A DNA stretch of 64,000 bases, from assembly GCF_000382205.1 (NCBI RefSeq), contig NZ_KB907786.1, positions 744,001 through 808,000 on the forward strand, in the 5' to 3' direction. Below are positions 1 to 9,160 of this stretch, one piece after another. Source of the stretch: Dyadobacter beijingensis DSM 21582. GTDB taxonomy: Bacteria > Bacteroidota > Bacteroidia > Cytophagales > Spirosomataceae. A program made the translations under genes and the position numbers. Each line of letters begins with the position of its first letter. Within the stretch, counting starts at the first letter, position 1. Below the pieces are notes generated by a model. The model worked only from the letters and a program-made list of their open reading frames with translations, made no database searches and was not told the origin of the DNA.

Positions 1-61
1 GTACGTCGTCGACACACCGCAGGGTAATCACTGCAAAGGCTGGGTGGAGGTGCTGGAATAG
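1..61 (+). CDS. C-terminal end of an unidentified protein (partial)
   Basis: Reading from base 2, the frame is open from the window edge to a TAG at 59-61 and gives 19 residues ending GWVEVLE. Too little is present to assign a family. The neighbouring DUF4920 gene starts 77 bases downstream on the same strand, after an A+T-rich spacer, so it probably has its own promoter. Confidence 0.5.
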   Translation, partial: YVVDTPQGNHCKGWVEVLE

Positions 62-138
62 AAGGGTTTTGATTGTTTCGGCAGAGGTGTTAACTTTAAG
101 TTGATCAAATTGAAACACACTTTTAAATACAAAAACAC

Positions 139-582
139 ATGAAAAACATCTTTTCCATACTACTAGTCATCTTAACCGGCTCATTTGCGCAGGCGCAGGG
201 GAATTTTGGGAAGCAAATCGATGAACAACAGGCCATTGCGGCGACGGCGCTTCCGGCGAAGATGGGCGATAAAAGCGAAATGCAGGTGAAAGTGACGGGT
301 ACGGTAGAATCGGTGTGCCAGGTGAAAGGCTGCTGGATGATGGTAAACCTCAATAACGGCGAAACAATGCGCGTGATGTTCAAGGACTACGCATTCTTCG
401 TGCCGAAGGATATTACCGGTAAAACGGTCGTTTTTGAAGGAGAAGCGAAGAAAACGACAGTGCCGGTGGAGCATTTGAAACATTATGCGCAGGATGCCGG
501 CAAGAGCAGGGAAGAAATAGCGAAAATCACCGGGCCGAAGGACGAGCTGACGTTTATCGCCGACGGCGTGATCGTGAAATAA
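139..582 (+). CDS. DUF4920-family exported protein
   Basis: The protein has 147 residues. It begins with a clear signal peptide (Met-Lys, hydrophobic core, cleavage likely after AQAQ near residue 21), so it is exported. The mature part is a small beta-rich domain with the sequence CQVKGCWM, two cysteines four residues apart, followed by a segment typical of the Bacteroidota DUF4920 family (recognition from memory). The function of that family is not established. The paired cysteines suggest a disulfide or metal site, which is inference. The ATG at 139 follows an A+T-rich leader and is the only start that keeps the signal peptide. Confidence 0.75.
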   Translation: MKNIFSILLVILTGSFAQAQGNFGKQIDEQQAIAATALPAKMGDKSEMQVKVTGTVESVCQVKGCWMMVNLNNGETMRVMFKDYAFFVPKDITGKTVVFEGEAKKTTVPVEHLKHYAQDAGKSREEIAKITGPKDELTFIADGVIVK

Positions 583-585
583 TCG

Positions 586-616
586 GCCCGTTTACGGGAG
601 AAATGGCCAAACGGGC
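586..616 (+). terminator. Stem-loop after the DUF4920 gene
   Basis: GCCCGTTT at 586-593 pairs with AAACGGGC at 609-616 and is followed by the short T-rich stretch ACTTTTG. It lies just after the stop codon at 582 and fits a modest intrinsic terminator. Confidence 0.5.
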
Positions 617-653
617 ACTTTTGTAGCGATACACCGGTGTCCGTTTTCTTTTT

Positions 654-2435
654 ATGCTTTCCAGATCTTTCTCCATTTTGTGGCTGGGCCTGCTGCTCGG
701 CATTCAGGTTTTTGCCCAAAACAACCAGTATGTCTGGTGGAATCCGCAGTCGGCGACCTTTCCCGTTGTGGAAGGGCAGGCGTGGCCGAAGGAGCTCAAA
801 AGTCCCTATGACCGCCTCCCGGCGCGTGCGGAAAAGCAGGTAAGGGATGTGGTATGGGGGCTGTCCACCCAGTCGGCCGGGTTAATGATCCGGTTTCGGG
901 CCAATTCATCGGAAATTAAAATCCGCTATACCGTCGGAGGCAAGCACGCGCTCCCTCATATGCCCGCAACGGGCGTGAGCGGGGTCGACCTGTATGCGGT
1001 CAGCAACGACGGCGAAACGCGCTGGTGTGCCGGGAAATATGCATTTGGTGACACCATTACCTATGATTTTAAAAACCTCGCGCCTAACGACAACTACCAT
1101 AAGCATGGCCGTGAATACCGTTTGTTCCTACCGCTTTACAATAGCGTGAAATGGCTGGAAATCGGGACGCCCGCGGGGGCGGAATTTGCGCCGCTTGCCG
1201 TGCGGCCCGACAAGCCCATTGTTATTTATGGCACCTCCATTGCCCAGGGAGCATGTGCATCCCGGCCGGGAATGGCCTGGACGTCGATTTTAGGGCGTAA
1301 AATGGACCGGCCGCTCATTAATCTCGGGTTTTCGGGTAACGGGCGGCTGGAAACCGAGGTCGTAGATCTGGTAAGTGAAATCGATGCGAAAGTGTACGTG
1401 CTCGATTGCCTGCCCAATCTCACGATCCGCCCCGATTCGAAAATGCCCCTGACTACCGAAGAGATCAAAAACCGTGTAATGCGCACCGTAAAGGCGTTAC
1501 GGCAGAAGCGCGCAGACGCACCGATTGTGCTCGCGGAACATGCCGGCTACACCGACGAGGCGATTAATCCGCAAAGCAAGCACTTTTATACGGAAGTGAA
1601 TGAGGTACTGCGGGATGCATTTGCCGCACTGAAATCGCAAGGCGTCCAAAATATTTATATCATACCCAAAGCGGATTTCGGGCAAACCTACGAATCGACC
1701 GTCGATGGTACGCACCCGACGGACCTGGGCATGCTGCAAATGGCCGACGGTTATGAAAAGCATTTGAGAAACATCCTGCATGAGCCTGCGGGCGACGTTT
1801 CTACGACCCGCCCAATAACTCAAATGCGCGAGTTGCACAATTATGATTGGGAAAAACGCCACGCGGAAGTGCTCGAATACAACAGCAAGACTTCGCCTTC
1901 GACGGTGGTTATCGGCAATTCCATAACCCACTTCTGGGGCGGCTTACCGAAAGGTCCGAGAGCTGCGGGTGAGTCTTCATGGAGCAATACATTCGGGAAG
2001 AATGCCGTGAATATGGGTTACGGCTGGGACCGCATCGAGAATGTGCTTTGGCGCATTTACCACGGCGAGCTCGACGGCTTCAAGGCGAAGCAGCTATTTG
2101 TGAATATCGGTACGAACAACCTGGGTTTTAACAGTGACGAGGAAATCGCCGAAGGCTGGAAACTGCTGATCGGGGCATTGAAATACCGCCAGCCACAGGC
2201 GCAGATCATCATGATGGGCATCTACCCGCGCCGCCAGCAGGAGCCGCGCGTGGCTGCATTGAATGACAAATTACTGCAAATCACAGGCGAAGCGAATGTC
2301 ACATTCCTCAACCCGGGAAAAGTGTTTTTGAAAACGGACGGAAAGATCGACGAGACATTGTTTTCCGACGGCCTGCATCCGAATGAGAAAGGATACAGCC
2401 TGCTGGGTAACGCGATTAAACCACTTGTGAAATAG
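654..2435 (+). CDS. Secreted tandem SGNH/GDSL esterase with N-terminal GxDLY domain
   Basis: The protein has 593 residues with a signal peptide ending near AQ at 21-22. Residues about 30-175 form the beta-sandwich domain seen before SGNH esterases, with the GxDLY motif at 110-114 (GVDLY). A first SGNH domain follows with nucleophile Ser195 in GTSIAQG and the DGTHP acid-His block at 351-355. A second SGNH domain begins near 415 with Ser423 in GNSITHFWGG, a GTNNLG block and SDGLHP at 571-576. Both catalytic sets look intact, so this is probably a two-headed esterase that removes acyl groups from glycans in the periplasm or outside the cell. The substrate cannot be told from sequence. It ends three bases before the convergent menA. 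Confidence 0.85.
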   Translation: MLSRSFSILWLGLLLGIQVFAQNNQYVWWNPQSATFPVVEGQAWPKELKSPYDRLPARAEKQVRDVVWGLSTQSAGLMIRFRANSSEIKIRYTVGGKHALPHMPATGVSGVDLYAVSNDGETRWCAGKYAFGDTITYDFKNLAPNDNYHKHGREYRLFLPLYNSVKWLEIGTPAGAEFAPLAVRPDKPIVIYGTSIAQGACASRPGMAWTSILGRKMDRPLINLGFSGNGRLETEVVDLVSEIDAKVYVLDCLPNLTIRPDSKMPLTTEEIKNRVMRTVKALRQKRADAPIVLAEHAGYTDEAINPQSKHFYTEVNEVLRDAFAALKSQGVQNIYIIPKADFGQTYESTVDGTHPTDLGMLQMADGYEKHLRNILHEPAGDVSTTRPITQMRELHNYDWEKRHAEVLEYNSKTSPSTVVIGNSITHFWGGLPKGPRAAGESSWSNTFGKNAVNMGYGWDRIENVLWRIYHGELDGFKAKQLFVNIGTNNLGFNSDEEIAEGWKLLIGALKYRQPQAQIIMMGIYPRRQQEPRVAALNDKLLQITGEANVTFLNPGKVFLKTDGKIDETLFSDGLHPNEKGYSLLGNAIKPLVK

Positions 2436-2438
2436 GCA

Positions 2439-3332
2439 CTAAAGCACAATCCCAATCCCGAACAATATCACAAACAGCAGCGTCGAAAGCGCCATCTGTT
2501 TCAGGTAGGGATCGAGTTCGCTGGCTTTGGTAAGGCGTGAAATGGCCAGGCCGTTTTTGACGAAAAGGGGGAAACTGAGAAAGAAAATCAGGCTCGTGTA
2601 GCTCGAAAAATGCTGGGCGGTGTAAACCGTCACGCATAGCATCCCGACGAGCAGAATGCACCAATGGTACACGATCGCCATTTCGCGGCCGATCCGCACG
2701 GGGATGGAGTTTTTACCGGTAGCGCGATCGGATTCAATGTCGCGTATGTTGTTGATATTCAATACTCCGACGGCGAAAAGTCCGCAGCTGCTGGCGGGCA
2801 GAAGCAGGCCCCAATCCCATACGTGCGTATGCAGGAAGTTGCTGCCCAGCACGCCTACCCAGCCGAAAAAGATCAGTACGGAAAGGTCGCCCAGGCCCAC
2901 ATAGCCATACGGACGCTTGCCCGCCGTGTAGGTAATGGCCGCGATGATGCAGGCAACGCCGATGCCGAGAAATACCCAGAATGTATTGGCAGGAGCGTTC
3001 TTTAGTGCAATAGTCAGGAGCGAAATGCCGGAAATCAACGCGAGGACTGAAAAGATGATAATCGCGCGAAGCATTTTCTCCGCCGTAATGTGCCCCGAAT
3101 GCACGGCCCGGCGGGGGCCCTCGCGTAGTTCCGTATCCTTGCCGTTCACCGCATCGCCGTAGTCATTGGCGAAGTTGGACAATACTTGCAGGATAATGGT
3201 CGTCAGCACGCTCAATGCGGCTACCGGCCAGCTAAACTGCCCTGTTCCCGCCGCCAGAAAGCAGCCCATTAATATACAAGACAATGCAAGAGGTAATGTG
3301 CGGGGACGCGCGGCTTCAATCCAGGGATTCAT
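2439..3332 (-). CDS. menA: 1,4-dihydroxy-2-naphthoate polyprenyltransferase
   Basis: This 297-residue membrane protein belongs to the UbiA prenyltransferase superfamily. It attaches the polyprenyl tail to dihydroxynaphthoate in menaquinone synthesis, at the inner membrane. Two Asp-rich Mg-diphosphate sites are visible: NDYGDAVNGKD near residue 57 and NNIRDIESDRATGK near 195. About eight to nine hydrophobic helices fill the rest. The start MNPWIEAARPRTLPL is the standard MenA N-terminus. Menaquinone is the usual respiratory quinone of Bacteroidota. No other men genes are in the window. A small DUF gene lies immediately upstream on the same strand and may be cotranscribed. Confidence 0.93.
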   Translation of the reverse strand: MNPWIEAARPRTLPLALSCILMGCFLAAGTGQFSWPVAALSVLTTIILQVLSNFANDYGDAVNGKDTELREGPRRAVHSGHITAEKMLRAIIIFSVLALISGISLLTIALKNAPANTFWVFLGIGVACIIAAITYTAGKRPYGYVGLGDLSVLIFFGWVGVLGSNFLHTHVWDWGLLLPASSCGLFAVGVLNINNIRDIESDRATGKNSIPVRIGREMAIVYHWCILLVGMLCVTVYTAQHFSSYTSLIFFLSFPLFVKNGLAISRLTKASELDPYLKQMALSTLLFVILFGIGIVL

Positions 3333-3357
3333 TTCGGTATTGTTAATTCGGGTAATG

Positions 3358-3741
3358 TCAGGCGGCAGTTTTCTGCTCGGCCCAGTTTATAATTTTTTCG
3401 GCGATGTCAAGGCCTCCGTTTGAAACTGGCACAAGACGGTTTCCATCGTAGCTCATGGCAAGGTGAAGCGTATTATAGGCTTCAATGAATAATGAAAGCA
3501 TCTTTTTGTCTACGGCTGATAATTCATCCCGGTACCAGTCGACGCTTTTTCTGCCTTTTTTCTTCGTTACAAACACAACATCCAGCGCTTCCAATACACC
3601 GATGTATGCGGTGTGCCCCGCCATTTTTACATACTTCTTGTCTTTGTACAACTCATCTTCCTTAACTGCTTTTTCGAGAAGAATTTGTTTGGCATTGGAG
3701 AGGTAGCGGCGTGCTTCGTCAATGGTGCTGATGTTTTTCAT
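3358..3741 (-). CDS. Small cytoplasmic protein, DUF5618-like
   Basis: The protein has 127 residues, with no signal peptide or membrane segment, and is predicted mostly helical and charged. The pattern (N-terminal YLSNAKQIL, a central KKKGRKSVDWYRDEL block and a later YNTLHLAMSYDG) resembles the Bacteroidota DUF5618 family as I recall it. No activity is known to me. It reads like a four-helix HEPN-type bundle, but no catalytic RxxxxH motif is obvious. It is 25 bases upstream of menA on the same strand. Confidence 0.7.
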   Translation of the reverse strand: MKNISTIDEARRYLSNAKQILLEKAVKEDELYKDKKYVKMAGHTAYIGVLEALDVVFVTKKKGRKSVDWYRDELSAVDKKMLSLFIEAYNTLHLAMSYDGNRLVPVSNGGLDIAEKIINWAEQKTAA

Positions 3742-3763
3742 AGTTGCGTATAGTTAATGTGTT

Positions 3764-3813
3764 AAAAAAACAGCCGAAAGCGCCCCCGGAAGAACCGAAG
3801 ACGCTTCCGACTG
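3764..3813 (-). terminator. Intrinsic terminator of the glutathione peroxidase gene
   Basis: On the minus strand a 12-base stem (CAGTCGGAAGCG with CGCTTTCGGCTG, two G-U pairs) is followed directly by seven T residues at 3770-3764. It begins just after the stop of the peroxidase gene at 3823 and separates that gene from the DUF5618-like gene. Confidence 0.8.
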
Positions 3814-3822
3814 CAAATCTAA

Positions 3823-4407
3823 TTAAATCCCAACCGCCTGCGTAAACTCCGCGTCGGTAGGCAATACTTTCGAGGCGAAGAAATGTGTCAGCTCGCCTTT
3901 TTCGTTGATTACATATTTGCAGAAATTCCAGGTAGGAACTTTGTCGTTCCAGCCGTTCAGGTCTTTGCTGCTCAGCCATTTGTAGATCGGAGCCTGGTCG
4001 TCGCCGAGTACGGATACTTTCTCGAACATCGGGAAGGTTACGCCGTAGGTCGCCGAGCAGAATGTCGCGATTTCTTCACTGGTGCCTGGCTCCTGGCCGC
4101 CGAAGTTGTTGGCTGGAAAGCCGAGTACCACCACTTTGTCGCCGTGGTCTTTGTAAAATTTCTCCCAGTCGGCATATTGCTTGGTGTAGCCGCATTTGGA
4201 AGCCACATTCAGGATCACCACTTTTTTGCCTTTGTATTTGCTCAAATCGACGGTTTTCCCACCCACGAGCGATTTTACCTTGAAATCATAAAGCGATTGC
4301 TTGGCAACAGGAGCATTCTCCGGGCGACTTGCGATTTCGGATTTATCAGCAAAAAGCCCTGTAATCAATGAAGTAATCATAATAAAAAGTGTCTTAATGA
4401 AGCTCAT
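3823..4407 (-). CDS. Glutathione peroxidase family thiol peroxidase
   Basis: The protein has 194 residues. It starts with a hydrophobic segment (about residues 5-20) that could be a signal peptide or anchor, which suggests a periplasmic or membrane-attached enzyme. The peroxidatic cysteine is Cys72 in VASKCGYT. The family block FPANNFGGQEPG and the Trp-Asn site WNFCKYV follow. A second cysteine in ATFCSATYG is placed as in thioredoxin-dependent members, so the electron donor is more likely thioredoxin than glutathione (inference from the family). The role is reduction of hydroperoxides. The gene is transcribed alone, with a strong terminator behind it. Confidence 0.9.
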   Translation of the reverse strand: MSFIKTLFIMITSLITGLFADKSEIASRPENAPVAKQSLYDFKVKSLVGGKTVDLSKYKGKKVVILNVASKCGYTKQYADWEKFYKDHGDKVVVLGFPANNFGGQEPGTSEEIATFCSATYGVTFPMFEKVSVLGDDQAPIYKWLSSKDLNGWNDKVPTWNFCKYVINEKGELTHFFASKVLPTDAEFTQAVGI

Positions 4408-4517
4408 AATCGGTTTTGGTTACGGTTAGTACATATGTTAGAAAGTGATATTGCATGCACGGATCGGGTTATTGCCATTTCCAAAACACTATACGGCCCG
4501 ATTTTGAGAAAAGTTGC

Positions 4518-6296
4518 TTACATCCTTTCGGGGACGTCTATGCCCAATAACCCCAAAGACTTGCGAATCGTTTCCGCAACGGCGCCCGACAACGCGACCC
4601 GCAATTTCACCGCCTCGGGATCGGGATCGGAGAAGATCGAAACCTCGGCGTAGAACTGGTTATAGACCTTCGCCAGGTCGAATGCGTACTGCGAAATGAG
4701 CGAAGGCGCAAACTCGTTGGCAGCCGCCAGAACCTTCACCGGATATTGCGACAAGGCAAATACCAGCTCGCGCTCGGCCTGGTGCATGACGTAGCTTTCG
4801 CCCGGAATTTCGGCGGCGACGCCTGCCTGCTCCGCCTTGCGCATGATCGAACGGATGCGGGCGTAGGTATATTGGATGAATGGCCCTGTATGACCTTGGA
4901 AATCAATGGATTCTTCCGGATTGAAGAGCATTCGTTTTTTCGGGTCTACTTTCAGCAGAAAGTATTTCAATGCGCCCAATGCCAGCTGGCTGTAAAGCTG
5001 TTTGGCCTCTTCGCTGTTGAAATCGTCGATTTTGCCGAGATCCTGCGTACGGTCGGAAGCGGTTTGTATCATTTGGGCCACCAGGTCATCCGCATCCACG
5101 ACGGTTCCTTCGCGGGACTTCATTTTTCCGGAAGGCAAATCCACCATGCCGTAGCTGATATGGTGGCAGTCGTCGGCGTAGGTTCTTCCCAAACGTTTCA
5201 GGATGGCGAACAACACTTTGAAATGATAGTCCTGTTCATTGCCTACCACCCACAGGTAACGATCGTTTCCGAAGTCGTTGTTTTTCAGCTCGGTAGTGCC
5301 CAAATCCTGTGTAATGTATACGGATGTGCCGTCGCCGCGGAGCACCAGTTTTTCATCCAGCCCTTCTTCGGTAAGGTCGATCCACACCGAGTTGTCGGCT
5401 TTTTTGAAAAATACCCCTCTTTGAAGGCCTTCTTCGATAATGTCTTTGCCTAGCAGGTAAGTGTTTGACTCATAATATGTTTTATCGAAGCTCACGCCGA
5501 TCTTCCTGTAAGTTTCAGCGAAGCCCGCGTACACCCAGTTATTCATTTTTTGCCAGAGCGCCACCGTTTCGGGGTCGTTATTTTCCCAAAGCAACAGCAA
5601 TTTTTGCGCTTCCAGAATCCAGGGCGCCTTTTTCGCCGCTTCTTCCTCGCTTAGTCCTTCCGCTACCAGCGCTTTAATCTGCTTTTTGTATTCGACATCG
5701 AAGAGTACATAATATTTACCCGCCAAATGGTCGCCCTTGATGCCGCTCGTTTCCGGTGTTTCGCCATTGCCCAGCTCGCGGTAGGCCAGCATGGATTTGC
5801 AAATGTGGATACCGCGGTCGTTGACCAGGCACGTTTTGATCACCTCATAGCCGCTCGCTTTCAGGACTTTCGCCAGCGAATCGCCGAGGAAGTTGTTGCG
5901 CAAATGGCCGAGGTGAAGCGGTTTGTTGGTATTGGGCGAAGAAAATTCCACCATCACCGATTTTCCGTTCGAAGGCAATGTGCCGAATGCCTCGTCGGTC
6001 GCGATTTTTCCGAAAAGTTCGAGCCAGGTGCTGTCTTTGAGGCTGATATTCAGAAAGCCCTGTACGACATTGAAGCCCGCAACCACGGATGAAGACGCAA
6101 CAAGTTCTTCACCGATCAACTGACCGATTTCTGCCGGCGCCTTACGCGCGGCTTTGGTCAGCGAAAAGGTCACAAACGTGTAAAATCCCTCGAATTCCTT
6201 TTTGGTGGGTTGCAGGATAATGTCCTGGTTGTCCAGCTGAAAGTGTTTTTGGACTGCTTTTTGAATATCCGCTTTGAGTATTGCTTCAATGGTCAT
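4518..6296 (-). CDS. argS: Arginyl-tRNA synthetase
   Basis: The protein has 592 residues, the usual class I ArgRS length. It charges tRNA-Arg. The N-terminal Add1-type domain covers about residues 1-110. The HIGH signature appears as HLGH in NKPLHLGHLRNN near residue 130, and the KMSKS-like loop as SGKMKSREGT near 385. The C-terminal helical DALR anticodon-binding domain ends in LLGIDVPERM, typical of ArgRS. It is monocistronic, with a candidate promoter at 6381-6388. Confidence 0.97.
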   Translation of the reverse strand: MTIEAILKADIQKAVQKHFQLDNQDIILQPTKKEFEGFYTFVTFSLTKAARKAPAEIGQLIGEELVASSSVVAGFNVVQGFLNISLKDSTWLELFGKIATDEAFGTLPSNGKSVMVEFSSPNTNKPLHLGHLRNNFLGDSLAKVLKASGYEVIKTCLVNDRGIHICKSMLAYRELGNGETPETSGIKGDHLAGKYYVLFDVEYKKQIKALVAEGLSEEEAAKKAPWILEAQKLLLLWENNDPETVALWQKMNNWVYAGFAETYRKIGVSFDKTYYESNTYLLGKDIIEEGLQRGVFFKKADNSVWIDLTEEGLDEKLVLRGDGTSVYITQDLGTTELKNNDFGNDRYLWVVGNEQDYHFKVLFAILKRLGRTYADDCHHISYGMVDLPSGKMKSREGTVVDADDLVAQMIQTASDRTQDLGKIDDFNSEEAKQLYSQLALGALKYFLLKVDPKKRMLFNPEESIDFQGHTGPFIQYTYARIRSIMRKAEQAGVAAEIPGESYVMHQAERELVFALSQYPVKVLAAANEFAPSLISQYAFDLAKVYNQFYAEVSIFSDPDPEAVKLRVALSGAVAETIRKSLGLLGIDVPERM

Positions 6297-6380
6297 GAAA
6301 AATCGGGGATTACCTCCCGCAAGTTTTTATTTAAGTGAAATTATTTCTAATATTAATAGCAATGTGAGCCTTGCAGCATG

Positions 6381-6388
6381 CAAAATTA
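6381..6388 (-). promoter_or_regulatory. Candidate -7 box for argS
   Basis: On the minus strand this reads TAATTTTG, a match to the Bacteroidota -7 consensus TAnnTTTG, about 85 bases upstream of the argS start. No good -33 TTTG is visible at the expected distance. Confidence 0.45.
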
Positions 6389-6430
6389 GGCTAATTATTG
6401 ATGTGAGTTACACCCCAGAAGGAAGAAGTT

Positions 6431-7987
6431 ATGCATAACCGTTTTATAAATTATTCCGGGTTGCTATTAATGCTGTTACTGGTCTTCGTGCCCTTGTGCG
6501 GTGCGTGGGCGCAGTTGCAGCAATCCGACCGCCTCGAAATCCCGACCAGCTCTTCTTCTTCCGAGGAATTCGAGGTTTTCAGCCTGGGGGAGCAGGGTAT
6601 ATTGTCGGTGATCAGGGGTAACGAGTTTTCCAACCGCAACGAGCAATGGGAGTTTGTGAAATACGATACCACGCTGAAAGCAGTCTGGCGCACATCCTTC
6701 AAGCTCGACTTCCGGTACATTCCTGTAATGGCCTACAAGGCCGAGGAGAGCGGTTACTGGCTTTTCGCCGAACCGGATACCGATAAATTTCTCTTCCTGC
6801 AACTGAATTTTCAGGACGGCTCCATCGATACGTATAAAGGGAACCTCCTTTCGGGTGTGGACGTGCAGCATTTCAAAGTTATCGGTAGCAAGGCATTGGT
6901 GTCGGGCTATTACCGTTCGCGGCCCATCGTGATCGTCCATTCGTTTTTCGACCATACCACGCGCGTGCTGCCCGGCCTGTTTGAGAAGAATACCGAGCTG
7001 AATAACGTGGACATCAATGAGATCGACGGATATATCAATGTGATCACTTATGCTTACCGCAAAAAAAATTGTGTTTTTGAAATAAAAACTTATAACTACG
7101 ACGGAAAGCTGCTCAAACGGACGACCCTGAGCGACCCGCGTTACAGTTTTATTTCCGGGCAGATTGTGCCGCTCAACCCGGACGATTCCTATCTGATCGG
7201 CAACTATTCGGTAGGATGCACGCAGTATTCGCAGGGCCTCTACGTCACGCATATTTCGGACGATACGCCGGAGGAGCCGCAGTTTATCGAATTTTCCGAG
7301 TTGCAGAACTTCTTCAATTATATGAAACCCAAGCGGCGCGCCCGCGTACTCGAAAAGATCGGTAAGCGGAAAAGCCTCGGTAAGGAAAACCGGTTCCGGT
7401 ACCGGCTGCTCGTTCACCAGCTGATACAGACGGAGAAGGAGATCGTGCTGGTGGCCGAGGTATATTATCCCAACCAGCGTTCTTCGAGCCCCATTATTTC
7501 CGGCGGCATCTCACGCCCGTACGTAGCGCGCGCGCTCGAAGGCTACCGGTATACGCATGCGATCGTTTGCGGCTTCGACCGCAGCGGAAAGTTCATTTGG
7601 GATAACACCATTACCATTAAAGACCTCACGAGCTTCGATTTACAGGAAATGGTGCAGGTGACGCCGGTGGATGATTATTTTGTCCTCGCATATCCTCAGG
7701 AAGGGGAAATCCATACCGAGGTGATCAGCCGCAACAAAGTGGTGGTAGAAACCGAGAAATTCAAAATCAACCCTAAATCGGAGAAGGAAAAGGTGCTGAA
7801 CAATGAGGACGGCTACCTGTCGCCGTGGTACGGGCAGTATTTCCTTGCGTACGGCATGCAGCGGCTCGGCACATCGGCGATCGGGCAGGGACGCGAGGTG
7901 TTTTACGTGAACAAGCTTACATACAAAACGGACGAAATCGGCAAAGCCGAGAAGGAAGAAGCATCGCGGCCGCGCCAGCAGCCATAA
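6431..7987 (+). CDS. Exported protein of unknown function
   Basis: The protein has 518 residues. It starts with a signal peptide (hydrophobic residues 8-24, cleavage likely after AWA near 27). I do not recognise the family. The mature chain is rich in short beta-strand patterns, with recurring clusters such as YNYDGKLLKRT and FDRSGKFIWDN spaced along the chain, which would fit a beta-propeller or beta-solenoid (inference). There are no lipobox, membrane segments or T9SS tail, so it is probably periplasmic. The C-terminus is charged and proline-rich. It ends seven bases before the convergent pyrR. Confidence 0.7.
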   Translation: MHNRFINYSGLLLMLLLVFVPLCGAWAQLQQSDRLEIPTSSSSSEEFEVFSLGEQGILSVIRGNEFSNRNEQWEFVKYDTTLKAVWRTSFKLDFRYIPVMAYKAEESGYWLFAEPDTDKFLFLQLNFQDGSIDTYKGNLLSGVDVQHFKVIGSKALVSGYYRSRPIVIVHSFFDHTTRVLPGLFEKNTELNNVDINEIDGYINVITYAYRKKNCVFEIKTYNYDGKLLKRTTLSDPRYSFISGQIVPLNPDDSYLIGNYSVGCTQYSQGLYVTHISDDTPEEPQFIEFSELQNFFNYMKPKRRARVLEKIGKRKSLGKENRFRYRLLVHQLIQTEKEIVLVAEVYYPNQRSSSPIISGGISRPYVARALEGYRYTHAIVCGFDRSGKFIWDNTITIKDLTSFDLQEMVQVTPVDDYFVLAYPQEGEIHTEVISRNKVVVETEKFKINPKSEKEKVLNNEDGYLSPWYGQYFLAYGMQRLGTSAIGQGREVFYVNKLTYKTDEIGKAEKEEASRPRQQP

Positions 7988-7993
7988 AATGCG

Positions 7994-8536
7994 TTAATCT
8001 ACCAGCCAGATGTGATCGGCTTCGAAGCCCTGTTCCTTCCATTCCACCTGCACGCGCTGTGATTCGACGGTGCTGACCTGCATGCCCACATAGTCGGGGT
8101 CGATGGGCAGCTCGCGGTTGTAGCGGCGGTCGATCAGGACAAGCAATTCCACCACTTTCGGGCGTCCGAAGGCTGTCATGGCGTCGAGCGCGGCGCGTAC
8201 CATGCGGCCGCTGGCGAGGACGTCGTCGATCAGGATCACTTTCTTACCCTCGATGATGAAGGGTACATTGGTTTTGTTGGGAACGAGCGGGGTTTCGCGG
8301 CGGCGAAAATCGTCGCGGTAAAACGTAGCATCCAGATGCCCCAGCAGGATGTTCTGGCCGGTTATCTCGCGAAGTTCTTTCACAATGCGTTCGGCAAAGT
8401 GGATTCCCCTGGGCTGCAAGCCCATGACGACCGTGTTCGAGAAATCCTGGTGATTTTCAATCAGTTGCTGACAAAGCCGGCTGATCATTATTTCCAGAAG
8501 GGGGCTGCTGAGTACTAATCGTTTTTGGGGTATCAT
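7994..8536 (-). CDS. pyrR: PyrR-type phosphoribosyltransferase
   Basis: The protein has 180 residues, the normal PyrR length. The PRPP-binding loop VILIDDVLASGRMVRAALDA lies near residues 100-118, and DRRYNRELPIDPDYVG is characteristic of PyrR rather than of other type I phosphoribosyltransferases. In Bacillus PyrR is both a uracil phosphoribosyltransferase and an RNA-binding attenuator of pyr operons. Here no pyr genes are adjacent (pyrB is 21 kb away and no attenuator is evident before it), so the enzymatic role is better supported than the regulatory one. The ATG at 8536 gives the standard MIPQKRLVLSSPLL start. Confidence 0.88.
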   Translation of the reverse strand: MIPQKRLVLSSPLLEIMISRLCQQLIENHQDFSNTVVMGLQPRGIHFAERIVKELREITGQNILLGHLDATFYRDDFRRRETPLVPNKTNVPFIIEGKKVILIDDVLASGRMVRAALDAMTAFGRPKVVELLVLIDRRYNRELPIDPDYVGMQVSTVESQRVQVEWKEQGFEADHIWLVD

Positions 8537-8599
8537 GAAATTTCCCTGAATTTTAGCCTAAATTAAAGTGCTCTTAGACGAAATTAAAACTTTTATTCA

Positions 8600-9160
8600 A
8601 TGAAATATCTGATTGCCGGGCTGGGAAATATTGGTCCGGAGTACGCTTTTACCCGACATAATGCAGGCTTCATGGTGCTCGACCGCCTGGCTGCGCAGCA
8701 CGATTTCAAGTTCTCTTTTGAAAAACTGGCATTCGTGGCAGAGTGGAAGTATAAAGGCAGGCACATTTATTTTATCAAACCTACTACCTATATGAACCTG
8801 AGCGGTAAGGCGATACGGTATTATATGGACCAGTACAAAGTGACGGCCGAAAATACGCTTGTGATTGTTGACGAACTGCAATTGCCTTTCGGAGCGCTGC
8901 GGATCAAGCCGAAAGGCAGCCACGGCGGTCACAACGGTTTGAAGAATATTGAGGAATTACTTGGCACGTCGGAATACCCCAGATTGCGTTTCGGGATCGG
9001 AAATAATTTTCCGCGGGGCAGGCAAGTAGATTATGTCCTAAAACCTTTTTCCAATGAGGAAATGACGGAGCTGCCGATCATTTTGGACAAAGCGGGGGAT
9101 ATGGTTACATCGTTTTGTACTTTGGGAATACAATCGACAATGAACAATTATAACCAATGA
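8600..9160 (+). CDS. pth: Peptidyl-tRNA hydrolase
   Basis: The protein has 186 residues. It releases peptides from peptidyl-tRNA that has dropped off ribosomes. The essential His20 sits in TRHNAGF, a family Asn at position 10 in GLGNIG, the VDELQLPFG block holds the conserved Asp, and GGHNGLKNI supplies the second tRNA-binding Asn. The start MKYLIAGLGN is canonical. It is divergent from pyrR, with a 63-base shared promoter region. A long A+T-rich gap follows. Confidence 0.95.
   Translation: MKYLIAGLGNIGPEYAFTRHNAGFMVLDRLAAQHDFKFSFEKLAFVAEWKYKGRHIYFIKPTTYMNLSGKAIRYYMDQYKVTAENTLVIVDELQLPFGALRIKPKGSHGGHNGLKNIEELLGTSEYPRLRFGIGNNFPRGRQVDYVLKPFSNEEMTELPIILDKAGDMVTSFCTLGIQSTMNNYNQ

Noticed and set aside
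6476..7417. A 313-codon open frame on the minus strand opposite the exported protein at 6431-7987
   Set aside because: The plus-strand gene has a signal peptide and balanced composition. The minus frame is rich in His and Arg, lacks any motif and has no start region of its own.
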